Shown piece by piece: positions 55,486-63,929 of a DNA stretch of 64,000 bases (position 1 is its first letter; each line of letters begins with the position of its first letter). The notes beneath the pieces are model-generated. The model ran no database searches, was not told the DNA's origin, and saw only the letters and a program-made list of their open reading frames with translations. Made by a program: the position numbers and the translations under genes. This DNA is from Rhizobium sp. FY34 (GTDB lineage: Bacteria > Pseudomonadota > Alphaproteobacteria > Rhizobiales > Rhizobiaceae), in assembly GCF_005222845.1 (NCBI RefSeq), contig NZ_STFZ01000034.1:186001-250000 (forward strand), given 5' to 3'.

Positions 55486-55665
55486 ATGAACCACCAATTT
55501 ACGTTCGATATGCCTGACAAGACATATGCCCTCGTCTGCGAGGCGGCCGACGGAGACGGCATGACCGTCGAGGAGTATATCCTTGACACAATCCGCGAGC
55601 ATATAGCCCGCAAACAGCTCGCGCAGGATCTCCCGGAAGGTCGCGAAGAGCATCCGAGCAGTTGA
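55486..55665 (+). CDS. Small ribbon-helix-helix-like protein
   Basis: A 59-residue protein from the ATG at 55486 with ACGGAGG 8 bases upstream, a good ribosome site that decides the start over the longer frame from 55426. [20 protein letters not shown] and [20 protein letters not shown] look like a short strand and two helices, as in ribbon-helix-helix regulators or antitoxins. It has no toxin-like neighbour. Convincing as a gene, unclear in function. Confidence 0.6.
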   Translation: MNHQFTFDMPDKTYALVCEAADGDGMTVEEYILDTIREHIARKQLAQDLPEGREEHPSS

Positions 55666-55702
55666 CCTAGATTGCCTTCCAGTTCGGCGACGATGCCAGT
55701 TC

Positions 55703-55909
55703 GCCCCCCTCTGCCCTGCCGGGCATCTCCCCCTCAGGTGGGGAGATCAGCAGAACGGCATAGCTTTCGCCCCGCAAACTCGAGTTCTCTATTCAACCGG
55801 CAACCATCAGGACAGACGCCTAAGTTCAATGGCTGGCGAGGGAACTGGCGGCCGCGCCTTTCCGATCTCCCCACCTGAGGGGGAGATGCCCGGCAGGGCA
55901 GAGGGGGGT
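55703..55909. repeat. Repeat copy E: composite inverted element
   Basis: Left arm 55703-55749 and right arm 55864-55909, inverted; the two inner hairpins have CTCAGGTGGG and CCCACCTGAG, so they vary together from the other copies. That co-variation suggests the arms pair with each other. Core about 114 bases. Confidence 0.88.
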
Positions 55910-55952
55910 AAACCGATGCGCAACTCACAACGCCTGAAGATCGCGATAGTCC

Positions 55953-56708
55953 ATGATCCTTGAAGCCCTTGATTATGCCGCAAGCTGGCCGCTGACGCCG
56001 GCACAGTTTCGCCCGCATATCGCCTCCTCCATCAGTCTTATGGCGCGGGCCAAGCGCTGCCGGGAGGCGTGGACGCCCCATGAGGAAATGAGCAAGGCGC
56101 ATATCCTGTCGCGGATGGAAGGTTTGCGGCAAAGGCGCACTGCCGTGGTGCTGGGCTCCGGCTTGTTGCGCGACGTGCCGATTGCCGCCCTGGCCAAGGC
56201 CTTCGATACGGTGGTTCTGGTTGATCTCGTGCATCTGGCGCATCTGCGCTTAGGCCTTGTGCTCAAGGGATTGAGGAATACACGGCTGATCCACCGCGAT
56301 CTATCCGGGCTTGATGAGGCGCTGGCCGGCACGGTGCCGGAACCGCTCGGCTTCTTGCGCCAGGTGCCCTATCTCGATCTGGTCGTTTCGGCCAATCTCC
56401 TGTCGCAGATCAAGGTGGGCGCGGTGGATCGCCTGAGCCGCGAGGGCCGGATGGACAAGGCCGCAAGTGTGGTGCCGACGCTCATTCGCGCGCATCTGGA
56501 CGGGCTTGCCGGCCTGCCCTGCCAGAGGGCGCTGGTGACGGATATTTCCTATCGCCTGCTGGACCGGGCCGGCGAGGAACTGGAAGAAGACGACCTTCTG
56601 GCCGGCGTCGCCATTCCCGATCACACATCCCGATGGACCTGGACGGTGGCGCCCTTTGGCGAGGCAAGCCCGGATTACCAGGCCGTGCACCAGGTGATTG
56701 CCGGATAG
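55953..56708 (+). CDS. Conserved protein with Rossmann-like segment, function unknown
   Basis: A 251-residue soluble protein. After a helical start, TAVVLGSGLLRDVPIAALAK followed by DTVVLVDLVH resembles a SAM- or NAD-binding strand-loop-helix-strand. A Leu-rich segment and LDLVVSANLLSQI, placed like motif IV of class I methyltransferases, follow. No clear catalytic motif is seen. It may be a methyltransferase-like protein; I do not recognise a named family. It follows repeat copy E, and its start ATG at 55953 is close to CGATAGTCC, a weak ribosome site. Confidence 0.7.
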   Translation: MILEALDYAASWPLTPAQFRPHIASSISLMARAKRCREAWTPHEEMSKAHILSRMEGLRQRRTAVVLGSGLLRDVPIAALAKAFDTVVLVDLVHLAHLRLGLVLKGLRNTRLIHRDLSGLDEALAGTVPEPLGFLRQVPYLDLVVSANLLSQIKVGAVDRLSREGRMDKAASVVPTLIRAHLDGLAGLPCQRALVTDISYRLLDRAGEELEEDDLLAGVAIPDHTSRWTWTVAPFGEASPDYQAVHQVIAG

Positions 56709-56796
56709 ACAGGCTGCGCATTGCCCGACGACTGCCCATTGCCAATAATTCATTTGCCTTCGGGCGAGACAGGCCTAATTTGCCGGTATGCGTCGT

Positions 56797-57165
56797 ATGG
56801 CCTTTTTCATCATGGTTCTCGCCTGGCTCCTGCAAGGGATGATGCCGGCGCTTGCCCTGCCGATGTCCGGCACCGGCCACCATGGCATGGCCGAGACCAA
56901 GGTGCATCAGCACAAGCCGAGCGAGACACATGCCGGCCATTCCATGTCGATTGAAACCGCCGCACAGACGCCGTGCCCGAGTTGCGGTGATAAGCCGGTG
57001 AAAAGCGCCTGCACTATGAGCCTGTGCGGCGCCTGCACGACAGTTTTGCCATTGCAGGTTTTGGAGCAGGTGCCGGCGCCCGCCTTCCGCTATCCGGCAC
57101 CGGCGCTTGTACCGGCATTGGTTGCTCTTCACGCCGCACCGCTTCTGCCGCCTCCCCGCGCCTGA
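56797..57165 (+). CDS. Small secreted His/Met/Cys-rich protein
   Basis: A 122-residue protein from the ATG at 56797 (an ATG three codons earlier is possible). It has a signal peptide (MAFFIMVLAWLLQGMMPALA), then HHGM and HQHKPSETHAGHSM, then CPSCGD and CTMSLCGACTT (five Cys), and a hydrophobic/Pro-rich tail. The metal-ligand-rich middle suggests copper or another soft metal. It is followed 54 bases later by a DUF305 gene of the copper metallochaperone type, likely one operon. No named family is assigned. Confidence 0.65.
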   Translation: MAFFIMVLAWLLQGMMPALALPMSGTGHHGMAETKVHQHKPSETHAGHSMSIETAAQTPCPSCGDKPVKSACTMSLCGACTTVLPLQVLEQVPAPAFRYPAPALVPALVALHAAPLLPPPRA

Positions 57166-57219
57166 CACCGAACAAGATCCTTCATCTTTTTCAATCGCGT
57201 CAAAAACGGGAGACCCTTC

Positions 57220-57588
57220 ATGTACGCCAAGACCCTTTCGGCTGCCTGCCTTGCAGCGCTGATCTTCACCCTGCCCGCCACCGCACAGGACCCCCATGCG
57301 GGCCATGGTGCGGCGACCACCAGTGCCAGTACGTCCCCCTCGACACAAGAGTTCGAGGCGGCAAACGCCCGCATGCATAAGGACATGGCGATTGCCTATA
57401 CAGGCAAGGCGGATGTGGATTTCGTCCGCTCGATGATCCCGCATCATCAGGGCGCCATCGACATGGCCCGTATCGAGTTGAAGCACGGCAAGAACCCTGA
57501 AATCCGCAGGCTTGCGGAAGAGGTGATCCGCGCCCAGGAGGCCGAGATCGCAATGATGCGCGACTGGCTGGCCAAGAACGCACACTAG
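57220..57588 (+). CDS. DUF305 (CopM-type) secreted protein
   Basis: A 122-residue protein with a signal peptide (residues 1-23, ending TATAQ). The mature part has MHKDMAIAYTGKADVDFVRS and MIPHHQGAIDMARIELKHGK, the DUF305 signature with His-His and Met, and ends in helices EEVIRAQEAEIAMMRDWL. This family includes CopM, a periplasmic copper-binding protein. It probably acts with the Cys/His/Met-rich protein encoded just upstream. Confidence 0.9.
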   Translation: MYAKTLSAACLAALIFTLPATAQDPHAGHGAATTSASTSPSTQEFEAANARMHKDMAIAYTGKADVDFVRSMIPHHQGAIDMARIELKHGKNPEIRRLAEEVIRAQEAEIAMMRDWLAKNAH

Positions 57589-57683
57589 TGGTTCCTGACG
57601 ATGGCAATGGCGCAGGTTTACGCCATTGCATTGTACCATCAACGCATTAGGTTGGGCGGCATGGCAAGACGGGAGGCGATGAC

Positions 57684-58391
57684 ATGACCATCCGGCCCTT
57701 GAGCGTTATCGGCTTTGATGCCGATGATACGCTGTGGCAGAACGAACAGTATTACAGGCTGACGGAAGAGAGTTTTCGCGCGCTGCTGGCCGAATTTGCC
57801 GAAGGCGAGCATATATCCGAGCGGCTGTTGCAGGCGGAAAAGCGCAACCTTGCCCATTACGGTTTCGGCATCAAGGGCTTTACCCTGTCGATGATCGAGA
57901 CGGCGCTGGAGGTGACGGAGGGCCGCGTCTCGACCCAGGTGATCGGCGAGATCCTGACGATCGGGCGGGATCTGCTGTCACATCCGGTCGAGTGCCTGCC
58001 CCATGCGCGCGATGCGCTGGAGGATCTGCGTGGCCGCTATTTCCTCGTGCTGATCACCAAGGGCGACCTGTTTGACCAGGAACGCAAGCTGGCGCAATCG
58101 GGCCTGGGTGATTTTTTCGATGCGGTGGAGATCGTATCCGACAAAACCGCCACCACCTATCGCCGCATTTTCGGCAAGCATTGCGAAGGGCCGGAACGGG
58201 CCATGATGGTGGGCAATTCGCTGAAATCCGATGTGGTGCCGGCTTTGGCCGCCGGCGCCTGGGGCGTGTTCGTGCCGCATGAACTCACATGGGTGCTGGA
58301 GCATGTGGAAAAGCCATCAGCCGCACCACGCTTTCGCGAGATTGCTCATCTCGGTGCGCTGACATCGCTGATCGACGAGATCTGCGGATAG
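57684..58391 (+). CDS. HAD-family hydrolase
   Basis: A 235-residue HAD protein. Motif I is VIGFDADDTLWQNE (about residues 8-20), where the nucleophile and acid are the two Asp in DAD; motif II is LVLITKGD and motif III/IV is KSDVVPALAAGAWG after MVGNSLKSD. The cap is helical. Substrate unknown. The ATG at 57684 follows GGGAGGCGATGAC. It is convergent with tag (3 bases between stops), so antisense overlap of 3' ends is possible. Confidence 0.88.
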   Translation: MTIRPLSVIGFDADDTLWQNEQYYRLTEESFRALLAEFAEGEHISERLLQAEKRNLAHYGFGIKGFTLSMIETALEVTEGRVSTQVIGEILTIGRDLLSHPVECLPHARDALEDLRGRYFLVLITKGDLFDQERKLAQSGLGDFFDAVEIVSDKTATTYRRIFGKHCEGPERAMMVGNSLKSDVVPALAAGAWGVFVPHELTWVLEHVEKPSAAPRFREIAHLGALTSLIDEICG

Positions 58392-58394
58392 CGG

Positions 58395-59024
58395 TCAGGG
58401 CCGGATGAAGGCCTGCCGCTCCGCATCGGCCTGCGGCTGGCGAAAACAGCCATCCAGATGATCGTTGACCAGGCCCATGGCCTGCATGAAGGCATAGACG
58501 GTGGTGGGGCCGACAAAGGTCCAGCCGCGTTTCTTCAGATCCTTCGACAGCCGCACGGAAACCGCCGTGGTGGGATTGGCGCGCAGCGTATCGAGATCCA
58601 TAACCTCTGGCCGCTCCTGCGGCTTCGGCTCATAGGACCAGAAGAAGCGCGCAAGCGTGCCGAATTCATCGCGCAGTTCCAGCGCCCGCCTGGCATTGTT
58701 GATGGTGGAGACGATCTTGCCGCGATGGCGGATAATGCCGGCATCGCCGACGCAGCGTTCGATATCCGCCTCGCCGAACTGCGCGATTTTCTCGAAATCG
58801 AACCCGGCAAAGGCTGCCCGGAAATTCTCGCGCTTGCGCAGAATGGTCAGCCAGGACAGGCCCGACTGAAAACCTTCCAGGCAGATCTTTTCAAACAGCC
58901 GGATATCATCCGTCACCGGCCGGCCCCATTCCTCATCGTGATAGCGCGCGTAATCGGCCAAGCCCTGATGCCAGGAGCAGCGGCAGAGACCGTCCTCCCC
59001 CTCGATGATCCCCGGCTTTGTCAT
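58395..59024 (-). CDS. tag: DNA-3-methyladenine glycosylase I
   Basis: A 209-residue Tag enzyme that removes 3-methyladenine from alkylated DNA. From the ATG at 59024 (MTKPGIIEGEDGLCRCSWH). CRCSWHQGLADYARYHDEEW (zinc Cys and His, then the Glu of the base pocket) opens the protein; FEKICLEGFQSGLSWLTIL and GPTTVYAFMQAMGLVNDH complete it, with the second zinc His at NDH. The upstream extension to 59045 adds 7 codons and is not required. Confidence 0.95.
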   Translation of the reverse strand: MTKPGIIEGEDGLCRCSWHQGLADYARYHDEEWGRPVTDDIRLFEKICLEGFQSGLSWLTILRKRENFRAAFAGFDFEKIAQFGEADIERCVGDAGIIRHRGKIVSTINNARRALELRDEFGTLARFFWSYEPKPQERPEVMDLDTLRANPTTAVSVRLSKDLKKRGWTFVGPTTVYAFMQAMGLVNDHLDGCFRQPQADAERQAFIRP

Positions 59025-59056
59025 GACATCCCCCGTTAACGGCATGGCGTGGCGAT

Positions 59057-59182
59057 TCAGGTCTCGTCAACCACGTACCCAAACGCAGGATTAACCTTGC
59101 TGAAAGCTTTCCGGCAAGCTTTGCATTCGAACAGCCGCAAATTTACCTTTCGCTTGCCACTTTTGCCCACGGTCAAAACCAT
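59057..59182 (-). CDS. Possible small protein with a CxxC pair
   Basis: A 41-residue frame (MVLTVGKSGKRKVNLRLFEC, then KACRKAFSKVNPAFGYVVDE and a final Thr) with one CxxC; the frame stays open upstream, where CTCPC would add more Cys. The composition (aromatic and CxxC) is like a short zinc ribbon, and it fills the gap between tag and the L,D-transpeptidase gene. There is no clear ribosome site at this ATG. It could also be chance. Confidence 0.3.
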   Translation of the reverse strand: MVLTVGKSGKRKVNLRLFECKACRKAFSKVNPAFGYVVDET

Positions 59183-59246
59183 GCAAGGGCACGTGCACCC
59201 GTGCCAGACCCTGTGACGCCAAACGATGTTTAGAGTGGAGCCGTCG

Positions 59247-60068
59247 ATGAAGAAGATGCTGCTGATCACCGCGGGCCTGATGGCCGCACTGTCCTCAATC
59301 GCGCAGGCCAATGACCGTTACCGCGAGCGCCCGCCGGTGGTGGTGAGCCCTGACCTGACGGCGCCGTGGATCATGCAGCTGGGCGGCCAGGTGCGCCCTG
59401 CCGCCGCCCCCGGCTACCGCGTGCAGCCGACGCGCCCGCAGGTCATCTACCAGCAGCAGGCCGCACCGGCCCGCCGCACGCTATTTGCGCCGCGCACCCA
59501 ATCGACCCAGATCCGCCCGACCCAGCAGGCAGAGCCTGCAAGGCCCGCCCAGCGCGGCCTGCCGGTTCAATCGGCATCAGTGCGCGCCAATACGCCGATC
59601 AAATCGCAGATCGAGCCGCAATTCCTGCCGCAGATGGTGTCCTACCAGACCGAGCATGCACCGGGCACGATCATCATCGATACCAATAACCGCTTTCTCT
59701 ATCTCGTGATGGAAAACGGCCAGGCCAAGCGTTATGGCGTGGGCGTTGGCAAGCCGGGCTTTGAATGGGCAGGCACCCATAAGGTAACGCGCAAGGCCGA
59801 ATGGCCGAGCTGGCATCCGCCGAAGGAAATGATTGCCCGCGAGGCCGCCAAGGGCCATTTCCTGCCGGCTTCCATGGAAGGCGGCCCGGAAAACCCGCTT
59901 GGCGCCCGCGCCATGTATCTCGGCTCGACGCTCTACCGCATCCACGGCACGAACGCCCCCTGGACGATCGGCAGCGCGGTGTCGTCGGGCTGTATCCGCA
60001 TGCGCAACGAAGACGTGACCGACCTTTACGAGCGCGTCAATGTCGGCGCCAAGGTCATCGTGATCTGA
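59247..60068 (+). CDS. L,D-transpeptidase (YkuD domain), first of two
   Basis: A 273-residue secreted enzyme from the ATG at 59247 (MKKMLLITAGLMAAL), with GTGGAG 6 bases before it. A signal peptide (about 1-20) and a Pro/Gln/Arg-rich linker (about 45-115) come before the YkuD domain (about 135-272): TIIIDTNNRFLYLVMENGQA, HGTNAPWTIGSAV, and the nucleophile Cys in SSGCIRM. It forms 3-3 peptidoglycan cross-links or attaches proteins. A paralogue follows 122 bases later. Rhizobiales depend on L,D-transpeptidases for polar growth, but the role of this one is unknown. Confidence 0.94.
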   Translation: MKKMLLITAGLMAALSSIAQANDRYRERPPVVVSPDLTAPWIMQLGGQVRPAAAPGYRVQPTRPQVIYQQQAAPARRTLFAPRTQSTQIRPTQQAEPARPAQRGLPVQSASVRANTPIKSQIEPQFLPQMVSYQTEHAPGTIIIDTNNRFLYLVMENGQAKRYGVGVGKPGFEWAGTHKVTRKAEWPSWHPPKEMIAREAAKGHFLPASMEGGPENPLGARAMYLGSTLYRIHGTNAPWTIGSAVSSGCIRMRNEDVTDLYERVNVGAKVIVI

Positions 60069-60079
60069 AATCATGAACA

Positions 60080-60116
60080 GCCGTGCCGTTCATCTTCGGC
60101 ACGGCTTACGATTTTT
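60080..60116 (+). terminator. Probable terminator between the L,D-transpeptidase genes
   Basis: A perfect 9-bp stem, GCCGTGCCG (60080-60088) with CGGCACGGC (60097-60105), an 8-base loop, then TTACGATTTTT. The broken T-run weakens it, so read-through is likely. Confidence 0.6.
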
Positions 60117-60190
60117 AGCAGATACTTGCGTTCCAGCCACATTCCATGAAATCCTCGCCAAACTGACATTGGTCAATAAGGGGGACTTGC

Positions 60191-60892
60191 ATGGGGTACG
60201 GACTGACGAGGGGTAAGACGGGGGTTGCGCTGATGCTGGCCGCAGCCCTGTTGACGACAAGCGAGACGGCGAGCGCCTTCCAGCGCGGCACGCTGGCTAC
60301 GGTGGAGCGCCCGGACGTGGTGCCGGTTGCCGTGCAGCGGCGCGAGCCGGAGGAAAAGTTCCAGCGCCGTGTCGTGCGTCTGGTTACCGGCGAAGCGCCG
60401 GGCACGATCATCATCGATACCAATAACAAGTTCCTCTATCTGGTGGAGGGCAACAACCGCGCCATCCGCTATGGCGTCGGCGTGGGCCGCGAGGGCTTTG
60501 GCTGGTCGGGCGTGGTGAAGATCGGCCGCAAGCAGGAATGGCCGGAATGGCGCCCGCCGGCGGAAATGCGCCGCCGCGAAGCCGCCAAGGGCCATATCCT
60601 GCCGGTCGTGCAGCAGGGTGGCGAGGACAATCCGCTCGGCGCGCGCGCCATGTATCTCTACAAGGGCAATCAGGACACCATTTTCCGCATCCATGGCACC
60701 AACCAGCCCTGGACGATCGGCCTCAACATGTCATCCGGCTGCATCCGCATGATGAACAAGGATGTCGAACATCTCTATTCCCGCGCCCAGATCGGCGCCA
60801 AGGTGATTGTCATCGGTCCCGGCAACCGCCAGGGCAATATTGCCTTCGAGGATCGCGGTATCGATATATTGCGCACGATCTTCGGGGGGTGA
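60191..60892 (+). CDS. L,D-transpeptidase (YkuD domain), second of two
   Basis: A 233-residue secreted enzyme with a signal peptide (MGYGLTRGKTGVALMLAAAL, to about residue 30) and a shorter linker than its upstream paralogue. The YkuD domain (about 70-215) keeps TIIIDTNNKFLYLVEGN, HGTNQPWTIGLNMSSGCIRM with the nucleophile Cys, and VIVIGPGNRQ. It differs from the first mainly in the linker and in a C-terminal extension (AFEDRGIDILRTIFGG). The pair probably arose by tandem duplication. Confidence 0.94.
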   Translation: MGYGLTRGKTGVALMLAAALLTTSETASAFQRGTLATVERPDVVPVAVQRREPEEKFQRRVVRLVTGEAPGTIIIDTNNKFLYLVEGNNRAIRYGVGVGREGFGWSGVVKIGRKQEWPEWRPPAEMRRREAAKGHILPVVQQGGEDNPLGARAMYLYKGNQDTIFRIHGTNQPWTIGLNMSSGCIRMMNKDVEHLYSRAQIGAKVIVIGPGNRQGNIAFEDRGIDILRTIFGG

Positions 60893-60919
60893 TTTGACCC
60901 GATTTGGTCGAGCATGAAT

Positions 60920-61124
60920 ACCCCCCTCTGTCCTGCCGGACATCTCCCCCTCAAGGGGGGAGATTGGCAGAGCGGTTGCCCTCACGCCTTTTGAAGAGTT
61001 AGTTCTTGAGGCAAGATGCTGATCGAGCGGCTTCAACACGGGTGATCTCCCCCCGTGAGGGGGTCCGAAGGACGGGTTGAGACCCGTGGCTCAACCCCGG
61101 TAGGCCGGCAGGACAGAGGGGGGT
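60920..61124. repeat. Repeat copy F: composite inverted element with a 35-base insertion
   Basis: Left arm 60920-60967 and right arm 61044-61124. The right arm is longer because GGGGGAGATGTCCGGCAGG is broken: a stretch starting CCGAAGGACGGG and containing GGGTTGAGACCCGTGGCTCA replaces the AGATGT part. The same replacement is in copy G. It lies between the convergent stops of the L,D-transpeptidase and glcF. Confidence 0.85.
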
Positions 61125-61153
61125 GAAACCACGAACACTGAACGGTTCCCCGG

Positions 61154-62449
61154 TCACCCAAGCTTTGCCGGCTTCGGCCCGCCATAGGCCCAGTCTAAAA
61201 GCTCCACCGTGTGCAGGATGGGAATATCCGTACCAGTGCCGATCTGCGTCATGCAGCCGATATTGCCGGTGGCGATGATATCGGCGCGGGTGGCTTCGAT
61301 ATTCTTGACCTTACGCGCCTTCAGCTGGGCGGAAATCTCCGGCTGGAGGATATTGTAGGTGCCGGCAGAGCCGCAACAGAGATGGCCTTCCGCCGGGTCC
61401 TTCACCGCAAAGCCTGCCGCCTTCAAGAGCTGCTTCGGCTGAAGCGTGATCTTCTGGCCGTGCTGCATGGAACAGGCGGAATGATAGGCGACGGTGAGGC
61501 CTTTCGGCGCCTGCCGGGGAAGGTCGAGCGTTGCCAGATATTCCGTCACGTCCCTGGCGAGCGCCGAGATTTGCGCTGCCTTTTGCGCATAGGTCGGATC
61601 AAGCCGCAGCATATGGCCATAATCCTTGATCGTCGTGCCGCAGCCGGAGGCGGTGATCAGGATCGCATCGAGCCCGCCGCTCTCTACCTCGCGCATCCAG
61701 GCATCGACATTGGCGCGGGCAAAATCGAGTGCCGCCTCTTCGCGGCCCATGTGGTGCACAAGCGCGCCGCAACAGCCCTCGCCCTGCGGCTGAACCACCT
61801 CCACCTGAAAACGGGCAAGCAGGCGCTGCGTGGCGGCATTGATGCCGGGATCGAGCACCGGCTGGGCGCAGCCCGCAAGGATCGCCACCCGGCCACGGCG
61901 CAGTGCCGGGGCAAGCGGCGGCGCGGCCTCGGCTTTTGCCACGGGTGCGGCGCGCTTTGGCGCCAGATCGAGCATGGCCGCCAGCGGCCGCAAGACCTCG
62001 ACCCGCGCCAGAAGCGGGCTGAACGGCCGCCCGAGCCGCGCCAGAACCAAAGCTGCGCGAAACCGCGCCGGATAGGGCAGAACCGCAACCAGCAGCCCGC
62101 GGATCAGCCGATCCATCAAGGGCCGGCGATAGGTGTTTTCGATGTGGCTGCGGGCGTGATCGACCAGATGCATATAATCGACGCCCGAAGGACAGGTGGT
62201 GGTGCAGGCAAGGCAGGAGAGACAGCGATCGATGTGCTTGACCACCTGCGCATCCGCCGGGCGACCATTTTCCAGCATGTCCTTGATCAGATAAATGCGC
62301 CCGCGCGGACTGTCCAACTCATTGCCCAGCGTCACATAGGTGGGACAGGTGGCGGTACAGAAACCGCAATGCACGCAGCGGCGCAGGATCTTTTCCGATT
62401 GCGCCACATGCGGATCAGCCAATTGTTCGGGCGTGAAGGAGGTTTGCAT
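61154..62449 (-). CDS. glcF: Glycolate oxidase iron-sulfur subunit
   Basis: A 431-residue subunit of glycolate dehydrogenase, carrying electrons from GlcD/GlcE to the membrane quinone. Two ferredoxin-type clusters are bound by CVHCGFCTATCP (about residues 26-37) and CLSCLACTTTCP (about 76-87). Cys-rich CCG domains follow with AGCAQPVLDP, GEGCCGALVHHMG, YHSACSMQHG and HLCCGSAGTYNILQ. It starts 3 bases after glcE, so they are co-transcribed. Confidence 0.95.
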   Translation of the reverse strand: MQTSFTPEQLADPHVAQSEKILRRCVHCGFCTATCPTYVTLGNELDSPRGRIYLIKDMLENGRPADAQVVKHIDRCLSCLACTTTCPSGVDYMHLVDHARSHIENTYRRPLMDRLIRGLLVAVLPYPARFRAALVLARLGRPFSPLLARVEVLRPLAAMLDLAPKRAAPVAKAEAAPPLAPALRRGRVAILAGCAQPVLDPGINAATQRLLARFQVEVVQPQGEGCCGALVHHMGREEAALDFARANVDAWMREVESGGLDAILITASGCGTTIKDYGHMLRLDPTYAQKAAQISALARDVTEYLATLDLPRQAPKGLTVAYHSACSMQHGQKITLQPKQLLKAAGFAVKDPAEGHLCCGSAGTYNILQPEISAQLKARKVKNIEATRADIIATGNIGCMTQIGTGTDIPILHTVELLDWAYGGPKPAKLG

Positions 62450-62452
62450 GGT

Positions 62453-63652
62453 TCAAGCTCCTGCCGGATTGCCGGAATTGAAAACCCCTGCCGGATCGAG
62501 CGAGGCGCGCACCCTTTGCGTCAAGGCGGCCACACCACTCGGCAGCGGTTCAAAGGCTGGCGTTAACGCCCGATCTGCATCGGCAGCGCGCATCAGCGTT
62601 GCATGTCCGCCGCCAAGCTGATGCATCACATGACGCACAAGCTCAGCCTCGGGATCAGCCTCCATGCGCATCCACACCAACCCGCCCTGCCAGTCGTAGA
62701 AGGCATCGATGCCCGTTTCCAGGCGCAGCGCCGCCACCAGCTGGAAACCGGCGCTTGGCGCCACCGAGACACGCCAGACCGGCTTTTCACTGCCATCCGC
62801 ATAGGGCAAAACGTCACGCACCTGCTGCCAGAGAGCGGCGCTGTCGTCCGCCTCCAGGCACGTGACGGGCGCGAAAGGCTGAAAGGCAGAAATCAGCTTT
62901 TCGGCCCGCACCGGCACCGAGGCCGGCAGGCCTTCGAGACGCAGAACGGTTGCCGCCCCCGGTGGCAGACGGCCGGTGAGAAAGCGGCCGCGCACGCTTT
63001 CCGGCAGATGGGCTGCGCCAGAAACTTCGACCGACAGGCCCATGGCTGTTGCCATGGCGCGGGCGGCATCGCCATCCTCAAGGCCGGATAGCACGATAGT
63101 GGCTTGCGTTTTCGGGCGCGGCAGCACGCGAAACGTCACTTCGGTGAGAAAGCCCAGCGTGCCGAAGGAGCCTGCCAGCAGCTTGACGAGATCGAGCCCC
63201 GTGACATTCTTCATCACACGCCCGCCGGCACGGATCACCTCGCCCGAGCCATTGATAAAGCGGATGCCGAGCAGGCTGTCGCGCGCCGCACCCGACAGAA
63301 GCCGGCGCGGGCCGGATGCATTGGTGGCAAACACGCCGCCGATCGTCGGCTGGCCTTGTGTGCCCATCAATCCCCGATGATCGATCGGCTCGAAGGACAG
63401 CATCTGGCCATTGGCGTCAAGCGCTGCCTCCACCTCCGCCATCGGCGTTCCGGCGCGCACGCTCATCACCATTTCGGCCGGATCATAGGCGGTGATGCCG
63501 GACAGACCGGTGGAGTGCAGCACGGCATCGGTCTCGGTACGATTGCCAAAGCCCGAGCGGGTATTGCCGCCGATGATCGACAGGCGCTGGCCGGCACTTG
63601 CGGCATTTCGCACCATGTCTGCGGCTTCGGCCTCGGTGGTGGGGATCAGCAT
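62453..63652 (-). CDS. glcE: Glycolate oxidase FAD-binding subunit
   Basis: A 399-residue FAD_binding_4 protein. GGNTRSGFGNRTETD (about residues 28-42), VMSVRAGTPMAEVEAAL and TIGGVFATNASGPRR are FAD-binding segments. It pairs with GlcD and GlcF. The start ATG is at 63652; repeat copy G separates it from the glcD stop by 277 bases, so the operon's translation is not tightly coupled here. Confidence 0.95.
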   Translation of the reverse strand: MLIPTTEAEAADMVRNAASAGQRLSIIGGNTRSGFGNRTETDAVLHSTGLSGITAYDPAEMVMSVRAGTPMAEVEAALDANGQMLSFEPIDHRGLMGTQGQPTIGGVFATNASGPRRLLSGAARDSLLGIRFINGSGEVIRAGGRVMKNVTGLDLVKLLAGSFGTLGFLTEVTFRVLPRPKTQATIVLSGLEDGDAARAMATAMGLSVEVSGAAHLPESVRGRFLTGRLPPGAATVLRLEGLPASVPVRAEKLISAFQPFAPVTCLEADDSAALWQQVRDVLPYADGSEKPVWRVSVAPSAGFQLVAALRLETGIDAFYDWQGGLVWMRMEADPEAELVRHVMHQLGGGHATLMRAADADRALTPAFEPLPSGVAALTQRVRASLDPAGVFNSGNPAGA

Positions 63653-63692
63653 GAGGCAGTCTCCCCGAAAGAGCGCCCAGCTTCTGCCAGAC

Positions 63693-63914
63693 GCCCCCCC
63701 TCTGCCTTGCCAGGCATCTCCCCCTCAAGGGGGGAGATCGACAAGCGGCTATGCCCCGCCACCTTCTCTATCGTTGTAACTGCAGCTGACTTCACTGATC
63801 GTGCCATTGAAAAGACACCGATACGGCCAGCCGATCTCCCCCCTTGAGGGGGGGCCGAAGGACGAGTTGAGACCCGTGGCTCAACCTCGGTACTCCGGCA
63901 GGACAGAGGGGGGT
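63693..63914. repeat. Repeat copy G: composite inverted element with the same insertion
   Basis: Left arm 63693-63741 and right arm 63833-63914. As in copy F, the right arm has the CCGAAGGACGAGTTGAGACC-type insertion, with a few base changes. It lies inside the glc operon, between glcD and glcE, on the minus strand. Confidence 0.85.
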
Positions 63915-63929
63915 AATCCGCAAATATCA

